Assembly: GCA_026417735.1 (NCBI GenBank)
Contig: JAOACR010000017.1
Span: 1 to 64,000, forward strand
DNA: 64,000 nt
Direction of reading: 5' to 3'
Source: Kiritimatiellia bacterium
GTDB taxonomy: Bacteria > Verrucomicrobiota > Kiritimatiellia > PWTM01
Positions 18,437 through 27,087 of this stretch are shown in pieces (within the stretch, counting starts at the first letter, position 1; every line of letters begins with the position of its first letter). Made by a program: the position numbers and the translations under genes. The notes below the pieces were generated by a model. It did not search any database. It saw only the letters and a list, made by a program, of their open reading frames with translations, and was not told where the DNA came from.

Positions 18437-19063
18437 TTAGGCGTTTTCCATCCGGCGCCGGCGGAACCAAATCGCGGCGCCCGCCCCCACCAGCACCATC
18501 ACCGCCGCCGACGGCTCCGGAATCAGCGACTGCGACGCCATATACGATATCCCCCCGTAGTTCACAACGTCAGGCGGCGGCGGCGGACCACCGCTGGGAT
18601 CCGCATCTGACAATCCCCCGAACGGGGTCAGTGGCGCAACGCCAAAATGCGTTCCGAGCGGAATGCTGCCCGGCCCCATGTATGAACTGTAAGGGAAGTT
18701 GAAGAAGACAATATACACGTAACCCGGCACAAACGCGTCGGGGGGAAGACTATACGACGACTCCTGGAAGTAGTCACCACTCGCGTAACCGGTGATTCGA
18801 CCGCTTGAGGTGCCCAGAAGGTTCATGTTCCGAGCGCCCAGAAAGATATCGCCGCCCGTCGGATTCTCAAGGCTGGCGGGGTTGACCCCCATCGTCGTGT
18901 CCGGGCTCCAGAACGCGAAAAACAGGCTTTGATTGGGAATCAACGTCACCCCATTTTGCTGATAAAACGTATTCGCCGGGCTGTTCCAATTAATCCGGAT
19001 ACCAGCCTCGCTCGCTCCCGCGATGGCCAATGCCACCACACACGACAACCCTCGTATCGTCAT
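18437..19063 (-). CDS. PEP-CTERM exported surface protein
   Basis: 208 aa. An N-terminal signal peptide (LSCVVALAIAGASEAG) leads into a beta-rich, Gly/Ser/Pro-rich body of no recognised family. The C-terminus has the sorting signal IPEPSAAVMVLVGAGAAI followed by WFRRRRM: a PEP box, a hydrophobic helix and an Arg cluster. Such proteins are cleaved and anchored by exosortase and often sit at the surface of biofilm-forming or polysaccharide-secreting bacteria. No exosortase gene lies in the window. Confidence 0.85.
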   Translation of the reverse strand: MTIRGLSCVVALAIAGASEAGIRINWNSPANTFYQQNGVTLIPNQSLFFAFWSPDTTMGVNPASLENPTGGDIFLGARNMNLLGTSSGRITGYASGDYFQESSYSLPPDAFVPGYVYIVFFNFPYSSYMGPGSIPLGTHFGVAPLTPFGGLSDADPSGGPPPPPDVVNYGGISYMASQSLIPEPSAAVMVLVGAGAAIWFRRRRMENA

Positions 19064-19096
19064 CAGATGGCCTCCCGCGAGCTCAAACCGAGCTGG

Positions 19097-19747
19097 CTAC
19101 GGATAAGTATAGTGCTTGTTCTTCGGCTCATTCCAGACTTTCGACGATCCCGATTTGTACCAATACGATTCGCCCACTCGGAGCTTGAAGTTGCCTGGCA
19201 TCCACCCATCACCCTCGATGTATTCGGCGGCCTGATACCCGCTGCCCGTGAACCGGAGAATCGCGTCACCGTCCTCCGCGACAACGTTCAGCACGCTGTT
19301 GGTGATGTCCACCTCGACAGGATAGGGGAACGAAATCAAACGATAGCCTGCGCCGATGTTGACGGCAGTGTTGGTTTCCGCAGGCACTTCGCCGGTAAGG
19401 TAGAGCGGAAATCCGACCGGAGCCCGGATCCAGAACCCAATCCCCCGTTGCAAGACATTCGTGCCTGGCAGCCAACCTTCGCCCTCCAGATACTCCTCGC
19501 CGACGTATTGGACACCATTGAACAGCAGCACAACGGTGCCATCCGGAATCCCATTCGTGCCCAGCACGTCCCCCACCCGATTGGAAGTGTTCAATGGATT
19601 TAGCTGGTAGGAGATGAGCGTCCACCGGTTCGTGGGTACGTCAATCCGGATCACGCCCACCGCGTTCTTGCTGTACACGTTGGTTTGCGCAAGCGCCGCC
19701 CCCGCCACCCCGACGCCGACCCCGATTGCGACCCACCGCATGTTCAT
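19097..19747 (-). CDS. exported protein with two internal repeats
   Basis: 216 aa. Signal peptide MNMRWVAIGVGVGVAGAALAQ, then a mature start NVYSKNAVGVIRIDVP. That kind of N-terminus recurs in exported proteins of Verrucomicrobia-like bacteria (my recollection, unchecked). Two related blocks follow: about residues 65-115 (VVLLFNGVQYVGEEYLEGEGW) and about 145-200 (AILRFTGSGYQAAEYIEGDGW). Each ends in a G-x-W/Y motif. AGGAG seven bases upstream fixes the start at 19747; an earlier in-frame start has no such site. No PEP-CTERM tail. Function unknown. Confidence 0.7.
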   Translation of the reverse strand: MNMRWVAIGVGVGVAGAALAQTNVYSKNAVGVIRIDVPTNRWTLISYQLNPLNTSNRVGDVLGTNGIPDGTVVLLFNGVQYVGEEYLEGEGWLPGTNVLQRGIGFWIRAPVGFPLYLTGEVPAETNTAVNIGAGYRLISFPYPVEVDITNSVLNVVAEDGDAILRFTGSGYQAAEYIEGDGWMPGNFKLRVGESYWYKSGSSKVWNEPKNKHYTYP

Positions 19748-19773
19748 GGTCGTTCTCCTGTGTGCCACCATAT

Positions 19774-19801
19774 CATGTACCCCGCGCCGCCGAGGTGTCA
19801 A
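19774..19801 (-). promoter_or_regulatory. putative promoter of the exported repeat protein
   Basis: A perfect -35 TTGACA lies on the minus strand (19796-19801). The -10 is poor: TACATG at 16 bases, inside TACATGATAT. The ribosome binding site AGGAG follows downstream. Confidence 0.3.
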
Positions 19802-19982
19802 GCGCATGGGCGATTTTCACCGCACCTCAAGCGCTCTTCTTCGCCCTTCGCACACACAGGGTTCATCGGCGCAGTTTGCTGCTGGCCCATCACTCTGTCA
19901 ATTCCTCGGCGCGTGCAACCTGCCCCCCCTGCCCAACCGACACAGAACCGAACTTCATCCTTGCCGATCCGGCCCGCACCCG

Positions 19983-20012
19983 TTCGCATTCCTGCACGGC
20001 CACCTCTATACT
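19983..20012 (+). promoter_or_regulatory. putative promoter of the zinc-ribbon/EIIA gene
   Basis: TTCGCA (19983-19988) and TATACT (20007-20012) are 18 bases apart, predicting a transcript start near 20019, about 26 bases before the ATG at 20045. Confidence 0.4.
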
Positions 20013-20044
20013 CAGTGCGGCCGGACCGCGGAGACCACCCGCGT

Positions 20045-20902
20045 ATGAACGCCGGATTTGCAATGAAAAAACTGATCAATGACCTGATCCAATTGCAGGA
20101 ACTTTTTGAGGCCCGCGCACAGCAGGAGATGCTGGCGGGGCGGGAACGACTCAGCGAGCTGGACGCCGCGATCGAACGGATGCTGGCCGGCATCCCCGCC
20201 GAATACGCTCACCGGTTCCGCCGCCTGCAGCAGCGCAGCCCGCCCGCGATCGTGCCCATGGTGAACAACGTGTGCGGCGGCTGTGGAATGGTGATTCCGA
20301 TCAGCGAGGTCCACGCGATTCACGCGGCGACCGCGCTGCACACCTGTCCGACATGTGCGCGGCTGCTGTACAACCTCGACAGCTCCGCACCGCGCCGCCT
20401 GCCGGACAAGCGCGCGGGTGCGGCGGGCGTGCGCGTGGGCATCGCGCGCTACACCTCGCCAGAGCTGATGATGCCCGAGCTGACCGCGAGCGATCGCGAC
20501 TCCGCGATCCGCGAAATCTGCCTGCAACTGGAGCGCCAAGGCTTCGTCACCAGCGGGGAAAGCCTCGCGGAAGCCGCGCTGCGGCGCGAAGCCATCGCCT
20601 GCACCGCGATGGAACACGGCATCGCATTCCCGCACGCCCGCGGCGTCGAGGGCGGCGGCCTGACCGTCGCGGTGGCGCTGAGCCGCCGCGGGTTGCGGTT
20701 CGAGCCCTCGCAGCGCACGCTGACGCGAATCATCTTCTTCGTCGTGATTCCGTCCGCTGCCAGCGCGTTCTATCTGCGTCTGCTCGCGGGCCTCACGCGC
20801 ACCTTCCAGGAGGCGGAAGCGCGCGAGAAGCTGCTCGACGCCGCCACGCCGGAGAAGATGTACCGCGCGCTCTGTCAGCTGACGCGCAAGACCGTCCTGT
20901 AG
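20045..20902 (+). CDS. zinc-ribbon / PTS EIIA (fructose-Ntr type) fusion
   Basis: 285 aa in two parts. Residues 10-65 form a probable coiled coil ([16 protein letters not shown] onward). A C4 zinc ribbon follows with Cys77-x2-Cys80 and Cys101-x2-Cys104, resembling the C4-type domain of DUF164/CT398-like proteins. Residues 135-285 are a PTS EIIA type 2 domain with His197 in GIAFPHARG, the usual phosphorylated histidine. No membrane EIIC/EIIB or HPr/EI gene is in the window, so a regulatory (EIIA-Ntr-like) role is likelier than sugar uptake. GGAG at 20030-20033 supports ATG 20045; ATG 20063 is an alternative. A sugar-isomerase-like gene follows. Confidence 0.8.
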   Translation: MNAGFAMKKLINDLIQLQELFEARAQQEMLAGRERLSELDAAIERMLAGIPAEYAHRFRRLQQRSPPAIVPMVNNVCGGCGMVIPISEVHAIHAATALHTCPTCARLLYNLDSSAPRRLPDKRAGAAGVRVGIARYTSPELMMPELTASDRDSAIREICLQLERQGFVTSGESLAEAALRREAIACTAMEHGIAFPHARGVEGGGLTVAVALSRRGLRFEPSQRTLTRIIFFVVIPSAASAFYLRLLAGLTRTFQEAEAREKLLDAATPEKMYRALCQLTRKTVL

Positions 20903-21027
20903 ATCGCGGTCTTTCCGCCGTTGGCCGCCCCCGGACGTCCCCGTCCCCATTGCGGAGGGAACCGCCCGTTGCTATTGTCGGCGGCACACCTCAGCACGGA
21001 CGGCGGCCAGCAGGTGGAGGTATTGCG

Positions 21028-22554
21028 GTGAGGAGCGAGCCGAGGAAACGGAGCGCCGCACCCACAGCGTGCACGCCTCGAATTGGACTGTTCGGCATCG
21101 GTCTGGACACCTACTGGGGCCAGTTCGAGGGACTTCACGAACGTCTCACCGGCTATCAGCGACGGATTGCGGCGCGATTGAGGGACTGCGGCGCAGTCGT
21201 CGTGGACGCCGGTCTGGTCGACTCGCCCAACGCCGCCCGCGCTGCGGCCGCCACGCTGCGACGCGGCGAGGTGGATCTCGTCTTCCTCTACGTCTCGACC
21301 TATGCGCTTTCGTCCACGGTGCTGCCCGTCGCACAGCAGGCCGGCGCGCCGATCGTTGTACTCAACCTGCAGCCGGTACCACAGCTCGACTATGCCGTAT
21401 TGAATTCGCTGGGCGACCGTGGCCGCATGACCGGCGCCTGGCTCGAACACTGCCAGGCCTGTGCCTGCCCCGAGATCGCGTGCGTGTTCCGCCGTGCGGG
21501 CATCCCATTTCAGATGATCACCGGCGTGCTCGAGGAGCCCCTCGTCTGGCGCGAGATCGGCGAATGGGTGGACGCGGCGGCGCTGGCGCGCACGCTGCGG
21601 GCCACTCGCATCGGCGTGCTCGGGCACTACTACGGTGGAATGCTCGACGTCTACAGCGACCTGACGCGCCTCTCTGCCGCGTTCGGATGTCACTTTGAGC
21701 TGCTCGAGATGTGCGAACTGCATGCGCTGCGCGAAGGCGTGCGCGCCGCCGAGGTCCGAGCCAAAATCGCAGAGTTCCGCCGGGAGTTCGACGTCTCGCC
21801 CGAGTGCGCCCGTGCGGAACTCGACCGCGCGGCAAGGACGGCGGTGGCGCTGGACCGACTCGTCGAGGCCCATCAGCTCGGTGCGTTGGCCTACTACTAC
21901 GAGGGCGTCGAAGGGCACCCCTACCAGGAGGTCGTCACGTCGCTGATTCCGGGACTCACTCTGCTCACGGGCCGGCACGTGCCGGCGGCGGGCGAGTGCG
22001 AGATCAAAAACGCGATCGCGATGAAACTGCTCGACGCGCTCGACGCGGGCGGCTCCTTCTCGGAGTTTTACCTGATGGACTTCGTGGATGACGTGGTGCT
22101 GCTGGGACATGACGGCCCTGCTCATTTTGCGATTGCGGAGGGCCGGGTGGGACTGGTGCCGCTGCCGGTGTACCACGGCAAACCGGGCCGCGGCCTCTCG
22201 ATCCAAATGACCGTCCGGCACGGCCCGGTGACGCTCTTGTCCGTGGTGGAGCGCGGCGAGGCCGGGGCGGGCCTACTGATCGCGGAAGGCGAATCGGTGC
22301 CCGGCCCGACGCTGCAGATCGGCAACACAAATAGCCGCTACCGTTTCGCGATCGGCGCACGACAATTCGTTCAGGCGTGGTCCGCTGCGGGTCCCGCCCA
22401 CCACTGCGCAATCGGCGTTGGCCATCGGGCGGGCTCGCTCGCGAAGCTGGCGTACCTGCGCGGATTGGCGGTGGAGCGCGTGGCGACCCCGCCGGCCGCG
22501 CCGGAGGGACGCCCCACCGCGGCGCGCGAGGGTTGCACCTCGGGTGGCAGTTGA
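21028..22554 (+). CDS. L-fucose/L-arabinose isomerase family-like protein
   Basis: 508 aa cytoplasmic protein. The fold-like features are an N-terminal Rossmann-type region ([18 protein letters not shown]), [20 protein letters not shown], a middle [20 protein letters not shown] domain and the C-terminal metal-site-like stretch ([35 protein letters not shown]). In this family Glu and His residues of such segments bind a divalent metal for aldose-ketose isomerisation. The true sugar is not predictable. GTG 21028 is chosen because GGAGG lies seven bases upstream (21016-21020). It follows the EIIA fusion by 125 bases, possibly with its own promoter. Confidence 0.75.
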   Translation: MRSEPRKRSAAPTACTPRIGLFGIGLDTYWGQFEGLHERLTGYQRRIAARLRDCGAVVVDAGLVDSPNAARAAAATLRRGEVDLVFLYVSTYALSSTVLPVAQQAGAPIVVLNLQPVPQLDYAVLNSLGDRGRMTGAWLEHCQACACPEIACVFRRAGIPFQMITGVLEEPLVWREIGEWVDAAALARTLRATRIGVLGHYYGGMLDVYSDLTRLSAAFGCHFELLEMCELHALREGVRAAEVRAKIAEFRREFDVSPECARAELDRAARTAVALDRLVEAHQLGALAYYYEGVEGHPYQEVVTSLIPGLTLLTGRHVPAAGECEIKNAIAMKLLDALDAGGSFSEFYLMDFVDDVVLLGHDGPAHFAIAEGRVGLVPLPVYHGKPGRGLSIQMTVRHGPVTLLSVVERGEAGAGLLIAEGESVPGPTLQIGNTNSRYRFAIGARQFVQAWSAAGPAHHCAIGVGHRAGSLAKLAYLRGLAVERVATPPAAPEGRPTAAREGCTSGGS

Positions 22555-22664
22555 GGTAGTCTGCTCAACGGTGGCGGTTGCGTCGGTTCGGGCCGCGGGC
22601 CCCGCAGCACGCGCCGAAGAGAGTGACGGTAAGGCGGCCGACAGTCGAGGAAAGCGACAGAGGA

Positions 22665-22988
22665 ATGAATATATTCGTGGGCAACCTCTCCTACCAGGCG
22701 GGGGATGAGGATCTTCGCGCGGCGTTCGCCCGGTTTGGCCAGGTCACGTCCGCGAACGTCATTGTGGACCGGACCACCGGGCGCTCCCGTGGGTTCGGCT
22801 TTGTGGAAATGCCGAACCGGGAAGAGGCGCTGCGGGCCATCCAGGCATTGAACGACAGCGATTTGCTGGGCCGGCCGATTAAGGTGAACGAGGCGCGTCC
22901 GCGCGAGGATCGGCCGCCTCGCCGCGAAGGGGGCGGTTACGGGCGCGAGTCGGGAGGCGGAGGCCGGAGGTACGAGAACCGCTTCTGA
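22665..22988 (+). CDS. RNA-binding protein with one RRM domain
   Basis: 107 aa. A single RNA recognition motif covers residues 1-80, with RNP2 IFVGNL and RNP1 RGFGFVEM intact. A short Arg/Gly-rich tail follows (GGGYGRESGGGGRRYENRF). Such small RRM proteins occur in several bacterial phyla, including cyanobacteria and PVC bacteria, and are often cold- or stress-linked. AGAGGA precedes the ATG at close range. A strong terminator follows, so it is probably monocistronic, with a 110-base leader after the preceding stop. Confidence 0.9.
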   Translation: MNIFVGNLSYQAGDEDLRAAFARFGQVTSANVIVDRTTGRSRGFGFVEMPNREEALRAIQALNDSDLLGRPIKVNEARPREDRPPRREGGGYGRESGGGGRRYENRF

Positions 22989-23017
22989 TCCGCTCCGGAG
23001 TCGATCGCGTTGAGATA

Positions 23018-23054
23018 CGACGCCGCGGGGAGATCCCGCGGCGTCGCCCGTTTT
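23018..23054 (+). terminator. rho-independent terminator after the RRM gene
   Basis: A perfect 12-bp stem (CGACGCCGCGGG at 23018-23029 with its complement at 23035-23046) with a 5-base loop is followed by CCCGTTTT. It lies between the convergent RRM gene and the transglutaminase-like gene. Confidence 0.75.
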
Positions 23055-23076
23055 GACCACCGCCCACGCGGCCATC

Positions 23077-24828
23077 TCAGAACCGGATTCGTCCGCGCAA
23101 CCCTTTCCGGGAAGGCCATACTGTCGTGACGCCGTCCACAGTGAGCCGGACGCAGTCCGGTTCCACTTCAATCTCAAATGCGGCATCCGGATGACGTGCG
23201 TAAAGGATGTTCGCCGCACACAGCGCTTTCTCGAACCCGTCCCCGCGGCCGAAGTTCCAAACCTCGTCTGGCTGTGCGCAGCGTGCCCCGTCGTAGATGG
23301 ACTCGTCCGGCAGCAAACGAAGACGTTCCACCACCGATTCGTCGTCCAGCTCGCGCGCGCCTGCAATCGAGACCGGGCTGCGTTCAATGGCCGCCTTCAC
23401 GAACGGCCGCCAGTCCGTCGTGGAGAGGTCCCGGTAGGCGTAGAACGCCAAGTCCGCGATAGGATGCGTAGCCCGTAGCCGCGCGATCTCCGCGCAGAGC
23501 TCCTCGCGGCTCATCTCGGGGCGCAGACGGATCCCAGGCCCCCCCACCCATCGCTTCGGCTCTCCCGCTCGGTCGGGCAGCCGGGGCTCCACATGCGCAA
23601 AGGCGACGAGTTCCTCGATCGCTCGCTGTGCCTGAAAACGGCGGCAGCCAATCCGCCCGATCAGCCGCCGCACCGCCTCCGCGTCAGTCGGGTCCACCGA
23701 CTGCCCACGGAACGCCGCCTCCACGTCGTCGAGCAACACCCGGTCCGGCAGCGGCTCGGGGAAGAACTCGTCGTCCTCAATCTCTGCCAGCAACGATTCG
23801 CGCGTCCGATCGCTGATCCGGCACGACGACGACGCCTCGTATCGGTACGCGGTCTCCGCGGGCAGGTACACCGTGCGGCCGTGCCGTGTGTGCCGGAGTT
23901 GAAAGCAGGTCTGCCGTTCGGGCGCTTCCCGCAAGAAGTTCAGCAGCACCTCCATCGTGATGTCGGTGTGCAGGAAGGCCCGCAGCGCCGCCGCGAAGCG
24001 GCGGTACTCCGCCTCGTCCATCGTCGCCTCCGGATACACGCAGTGAATCCACCCGCTGCAGTGCGCCACCACCGTCACTTGTTCGTGCCGCAGCGCACGC
24101 TGGGCCTTCCGCGTGAGTTCGGTGCCGTTGAACCACATCGCGCGCGTGACGACCCGCCGGTTGTTCGTCAGCAGCCCGTCGCCCAGCAGCACGAAGTTCT
24201 GCGAGTGCAGCGGCGTCCCCATCAAAAAAATGTCCTCCAGCGGCACGCCACAGATCAGGAACAGCCCCGCCACATACAGCGTCGAGAGCGACACGCATTC
24301 GCCGGCCCCTTTCGTGTAGCCAGGCCGATACCGAAATGCCTCCATCGCCTCGACCGTCTCCGTTTTCCAATACGGAATCGTGTCGCTGGAGTACTTGTCG
24401 AGCCCGAAGTGCCGACGGATGTCGAGATCGAAGTAGTACCGGTCACCCTCGTAACCGAACAGCGCGTTGCTGCGCGCGATCGTTTCCTCATCCATGTAGC
24501 GGCGGAAGCGCGCCAGCTCCCTCGCCTGTGTGGTCAACCCCCATGTGTCGAGGTCGAGATTGAACTCGAAGCGGTCCATGATGAACTGCCGCAGTCGCAG
24601 CACCCGCCGGTACGGCGTCAAACGCTCGCGATGCTGAAACCAGGGATCCTCCCGCCAGCTCCATACGCGCGGCGACATGAGGTTCGCCAGCACCAGCGAA
24701 TAGAGTAGCTCCGGAAACACGAAGATCTCCATGTCCGAGAGCGTCGCGGCAGACGAATACTTCTCGAGCTGCTCATCCGGAACCCGCGGGGCACCGGGAA
24801 TGTCCGTTTCGATCGGGCGCATCGGCAT
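23077..24828 (-). CDS. large protein with transglutaminase-like motif, function unknown
   Basis: 583 aa, no signal peptide or membrane helix. I do not recognise the whole protein. The segment with Cys178 (in KGAGECVSLS) and His208 (in TPLHSQNFV), followed by Asp214, has the spacing and flanking hydrophobic helix (LYVAGLFLICGVP) of a transglutaminase-like Cys-His-Asp core. Residues 380-470 are helical and charged; the C-terminus is a small beta-rich domain (IEVEPDCVRLTVDGVTTVWP). It lies alone, divergent from the zinc-finger/sigma operon. A protease or amidase activity is possible but is inference. Confidence 0.6.
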   Translation of the reverse strand: MPMRPIETDIPGAPRVPDEQLEKYSSAATLSDMEIFVFPELLYSLVLANLMSPRVWSWREDPWFQHRERLTPYRRVLRLRQFIMDRFEFNLDLDTWGLTTQARELARFRRYMDEETIARSNALFGYEGDRYYFDLDIRRHFGLDKYSSDTIPYWKTETVEAMEAFRYRPGYTKGAGECVSLSTLYVAGLFLICGVPLEDIFLMGTPLHSQNFVLLGDGLLTNNRRVVTRAMWFNGTELTRKAQRALRHEQVTVVAHCSGWIHCVYPEATMDEAEYRRFAAALRAFLHTDITMEVLLNFLREAPERQTCFQLRHTRHGRTVYLPAETAYRYEASSSCRISDRTRESLLAEIEDDEFFPEPLPDRVLLDDVEAAFRGQSVDPTDAEAVRRLIGRIGCRRFQAQRAIEELVAFAHVEPRLPDRAGEPKRWVGGPGIRLRPEMSREELCAEIARLRATHPIADLAFYAYRDLSTTDWRPFVKAAIERSPVSIAGARELDDESVVERLRLLPDESIYDGARCAQPDEVWNFGRGDGFEKALCAANILYARHPDAAFEIEVEPDCVRLTVDGVTTVWPSRKGLRGRIRF

Positions 24829-25009
24829 CTCCGCTGCCCAGCGTAGGAATCTCTCGCCGGTGAAGCAATCCGCTACCCCACTCCTGCCAATCGTGGAGCC
24901 CTCTCGGGGACGATCGCCAATACGCCCCTCCCGGGAGCTCGCCCGCTCCGATGCAACTCACTAAAATGGCGTGGGCTGGGACCGCACCAGCGGGCGGAAG
25001 CCAGAATTC

Positions 25010-26461
25010 ATGGACCCGACACGACCGGACGACGCGCAGGAAGACCTGCTGCTTCACCTGACCTTTGTGCCGAGCTGGGCACGGCGGCCGCCCACGGAAT
25101 ACGGGTCGACCGAGGCGGCGTCGACCGCCGATGAGAATGCCCTCCCCGCCGGGACCGACGAGCCCGAGACCGAGCGTCGGCATGGGGAACGGCGACCGCC
25201 ACCGCGGCAGCGCCGGGACTATCGACGAGGGCACGAGCGCTCCACTGGGGCACCTCCGCGACAGAGCGAACCGCGTCCGCGTGACGCCGGCCGATCACCG
25301 CGATCCACCCGAGAGCGGCGCGATGAGGCACGTCCACAGCTTCGCCCGCCGTTGCCGCTCAGCATCGCGTTTCTTCCCGAGCGCCACAGTCTGTCGGTCG
25401 TGGCCCACCGCATTCAGGCCAGTCACCGCGCCTATCCGCTACTGCAGTTGGCAGAGTTCTTCCTCAGCCGTCCTGAGTTCCACCTGGTCCGCATCGAGGT
25501 CGCGCCTTCTGCTCCCTCGCCGAATGACCCCGATCGACCGGCCGAGGTTACGTTGTTTCAGTGCGCTGAATGCGGCGTGGTGTATTCAACGGCGGGAGCT
25601 GCCCAGGCGCATGTGGTGGAATCCCACGCGGAGGTGTGGTTCGAGACGCGCGAGCTCTCCGAAGAACCTCCTCCTGGCCAGTTCACCTGCGTCGCCCGTT
25701 GCCCGTTTACCGGCCGGCTGATCGGTCCGCCCAATCATCACTCGTTTGCCAGCGCAGTGACGGAGGCCGCGGCCGGGGCGGGGAGGGAGAGGAAAATGAC
25801 GGTCGCCGAGTACCAGCTACAGCTCGAGATGGTCCGCGATCCGGCGGCGATCGAGCAGTGGCGGCACGAATACGCGCACCGCCGCGCCTACTTCCGACGC
25901 GATCAGTCGCCGGCTGAACCTCTGAGCTGGGCCGAAGCACGAAGGACACTCGAGCTTGAGCTCGCGCCAACGCGCGTGAAGAGCGTTTCGCGCGCGATCA
26001 TTCCCGGTCGGATCGCAGAGCAAATTAACGACCCGGGAATCCGTGCATCCCTCCGCGCCGCTTGGCACAAAGAACAGCGTTTTCCGCATACCATGATGGA
26101 CGCGCTGCGGCCCGCGCTGCGCCACATGCGCCTTCACTTTTTCAAGACGGACGGCCACCACACCTATGTCACCGCGATCCGTCCCTGCCCGCTCGCGCCG
26201 GACCACGCGGTGGCGCCGATTCGGGAGGCGCTGACCTATCTCGCCGCTCATCCGGGTATCCACCGCGAGGCAGTAGCGGCGGACGTGCTTCGCGAGCGCG
26301 CCCACGACTCGGCCGCGCGCACCGAACTGTTTGGCCACATCGCCTGGCTCGTCGAACGAGGCCATGTGATCGAATACTTCGATGGCTCACTGGCGGTGCC
26401 CGCTGTCCACCGCGGCGGCCACGGGCCCGCCGAACCGACCAGCCCCTCCCCCGCTCAATGA
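25010..26461 (+). CDS. zinc-finger-containing protein of unknown function
   Basis: 483 aa. An Arg/Pro/Glu-rich, probably disordered N-terminus covers about residues 1-125. A C2H2-like finger follows near residues 182-205 (CAECGVVYST, then HVVESH, so C-x2-C and H-x4-H). A second Cys/His region is FTCVARCPFTGRLIGPPNHH. The C-terminal half is helical with a winged-helix-like end (about 405-465). The family is not one I can name. ATG 25010 was preferred over GTG 24971. Its stop overlaps the sigma factor start (ATGA), so the two are coupled. Confidence 0.65.
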   Translation: MDPTRPDDAQEDLLLHLTFVPSWARRPPTEYGSTEAASTADENALPAGTDEPETERRHGERRPPPRQRRDYRRGHERSTGAPPRQSEPRPRDAGRSPRSTRERRDEARPQLRPPLPLSIAFLPERHSLSVVAHRIQASHRAYPLLQLAEFFLSRPEFHLVRIEVAPSAPSPNDPDRPAEVTLFQCAECGVVYSTAGAAQAHVVESHAEVWFETRELSEEPPPGQFTCVARCPFTGRLIGPPNHHSFASAVTEAAAGAGRERKMTVAEYQLQLEMVRDPAAIEQWRHEYAHRRAYFRRDQSPAEPLSWAEARRTLELELAPTRVKSVSRAIIPGRIAEQINDPGIRASLRAAWHKEQRFPHTMMDALRPALRHMRLHFFKTDGHHTYVTAIRPCPLAPDHAVAPIREALTYLAAHPGIHREAVAADVLRERAHDSAARTELFGHIAWLVERGHVIEYFDGSLAVPAVHRGGHGPAEPTSPSPAQ

Positions 26462-27087
26462 GCGACCCGTCCCCCACCTCCTCCAACGCACCGGCCGCCC
26501 AGTCCACCGCGGCCGACCCCCCGGATGAAGTACTCGTCCGTCGGGCGCGCGATGGCGACACGGCCGCCTTCGACCAGCTGGTTCACCGGTATTTCGACCG
26601 GGTGTTCGGCCTCGTTTACCACATGATCGGCCATCGGCAGGATGCCGAGGACCTCGTCCAGACCATTTTTTTGCGTGCGTATCGTGCGCTGCGGCGCTTT
26701 CGCGGCGACGCCGCCTTTTCCACCTGGCTCTATCGCATCGCGTTGAACACCTCCTACACCGCCGCCGCCCGCCGGCACCGACGCCCGGACGACGTCAGTC
26801 TCGCCGACCTCGGTGAGGACGTCGGACGGGAGGCCTCGGAGCTCCTCGCCAGTGGGGGGCAGTCCCCCCCGCGGCAGGTTGGCCTCAAAGAGTTGCAGCA
26901 GCGGTTGAACGAAGCGCTCCAAACGTTGTCTGAAGAACATAGACAGGTGGTGGTGCTGCACGACATCCAAGGTTGGCGTCACGAGGACATTGCCCGGGTA
27001 CTCCAGCTGCCGGTCGGCACGGTCCGGTCGCGGTTGTTCTACGCCCGCCGCCGCCTGCAAGAGCTGCTCGCGGAGTTCGCGCCATGA
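26458..27087 (+). CDS. ECF-type RNA polymerase sigma factor
   Basis: 209 aa. Sigma region 2 covers about residues 35-100 (FDQLVHRYFDRVFGLVYHM, DAEDLVQTIFLRAYRAL, AFSTWLYRIALN), and region 4 about 145-205 (LPVGTVRSRLFYARRRL). It begins inside the stop of the zinc-finger gene and ends inside the start of an anti-sigma gene, so three genes form one operon. The promoter it recognises is unknown. Confidence 0.93.
   Translation: MSDPSPTSSNAPAAQSTAADPPDEVLVRRARDGDTAAFDQLVHRYFDRVFGLVYHMIGHRQDAEDLVQTIFLRAYRALRRFRGDAAFSTWLYRIALNTSYTAAARRHRRPDDVSLADLGEDVGREASELLASGGQSPPRQVGLKELQQRLNEALQTLSEEHRQVVVLHDIQGWRHEDIARVLQLPVGTVRSRLFYARRRLQELLAEFAP

Noticed and set aside
19983-22664. Possible mobile or phage island around the EIIA and isomerase genes
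   Set aside because: No integrase, transposase, tRNA or flanking direct repeat; base composition matches the neighbours.
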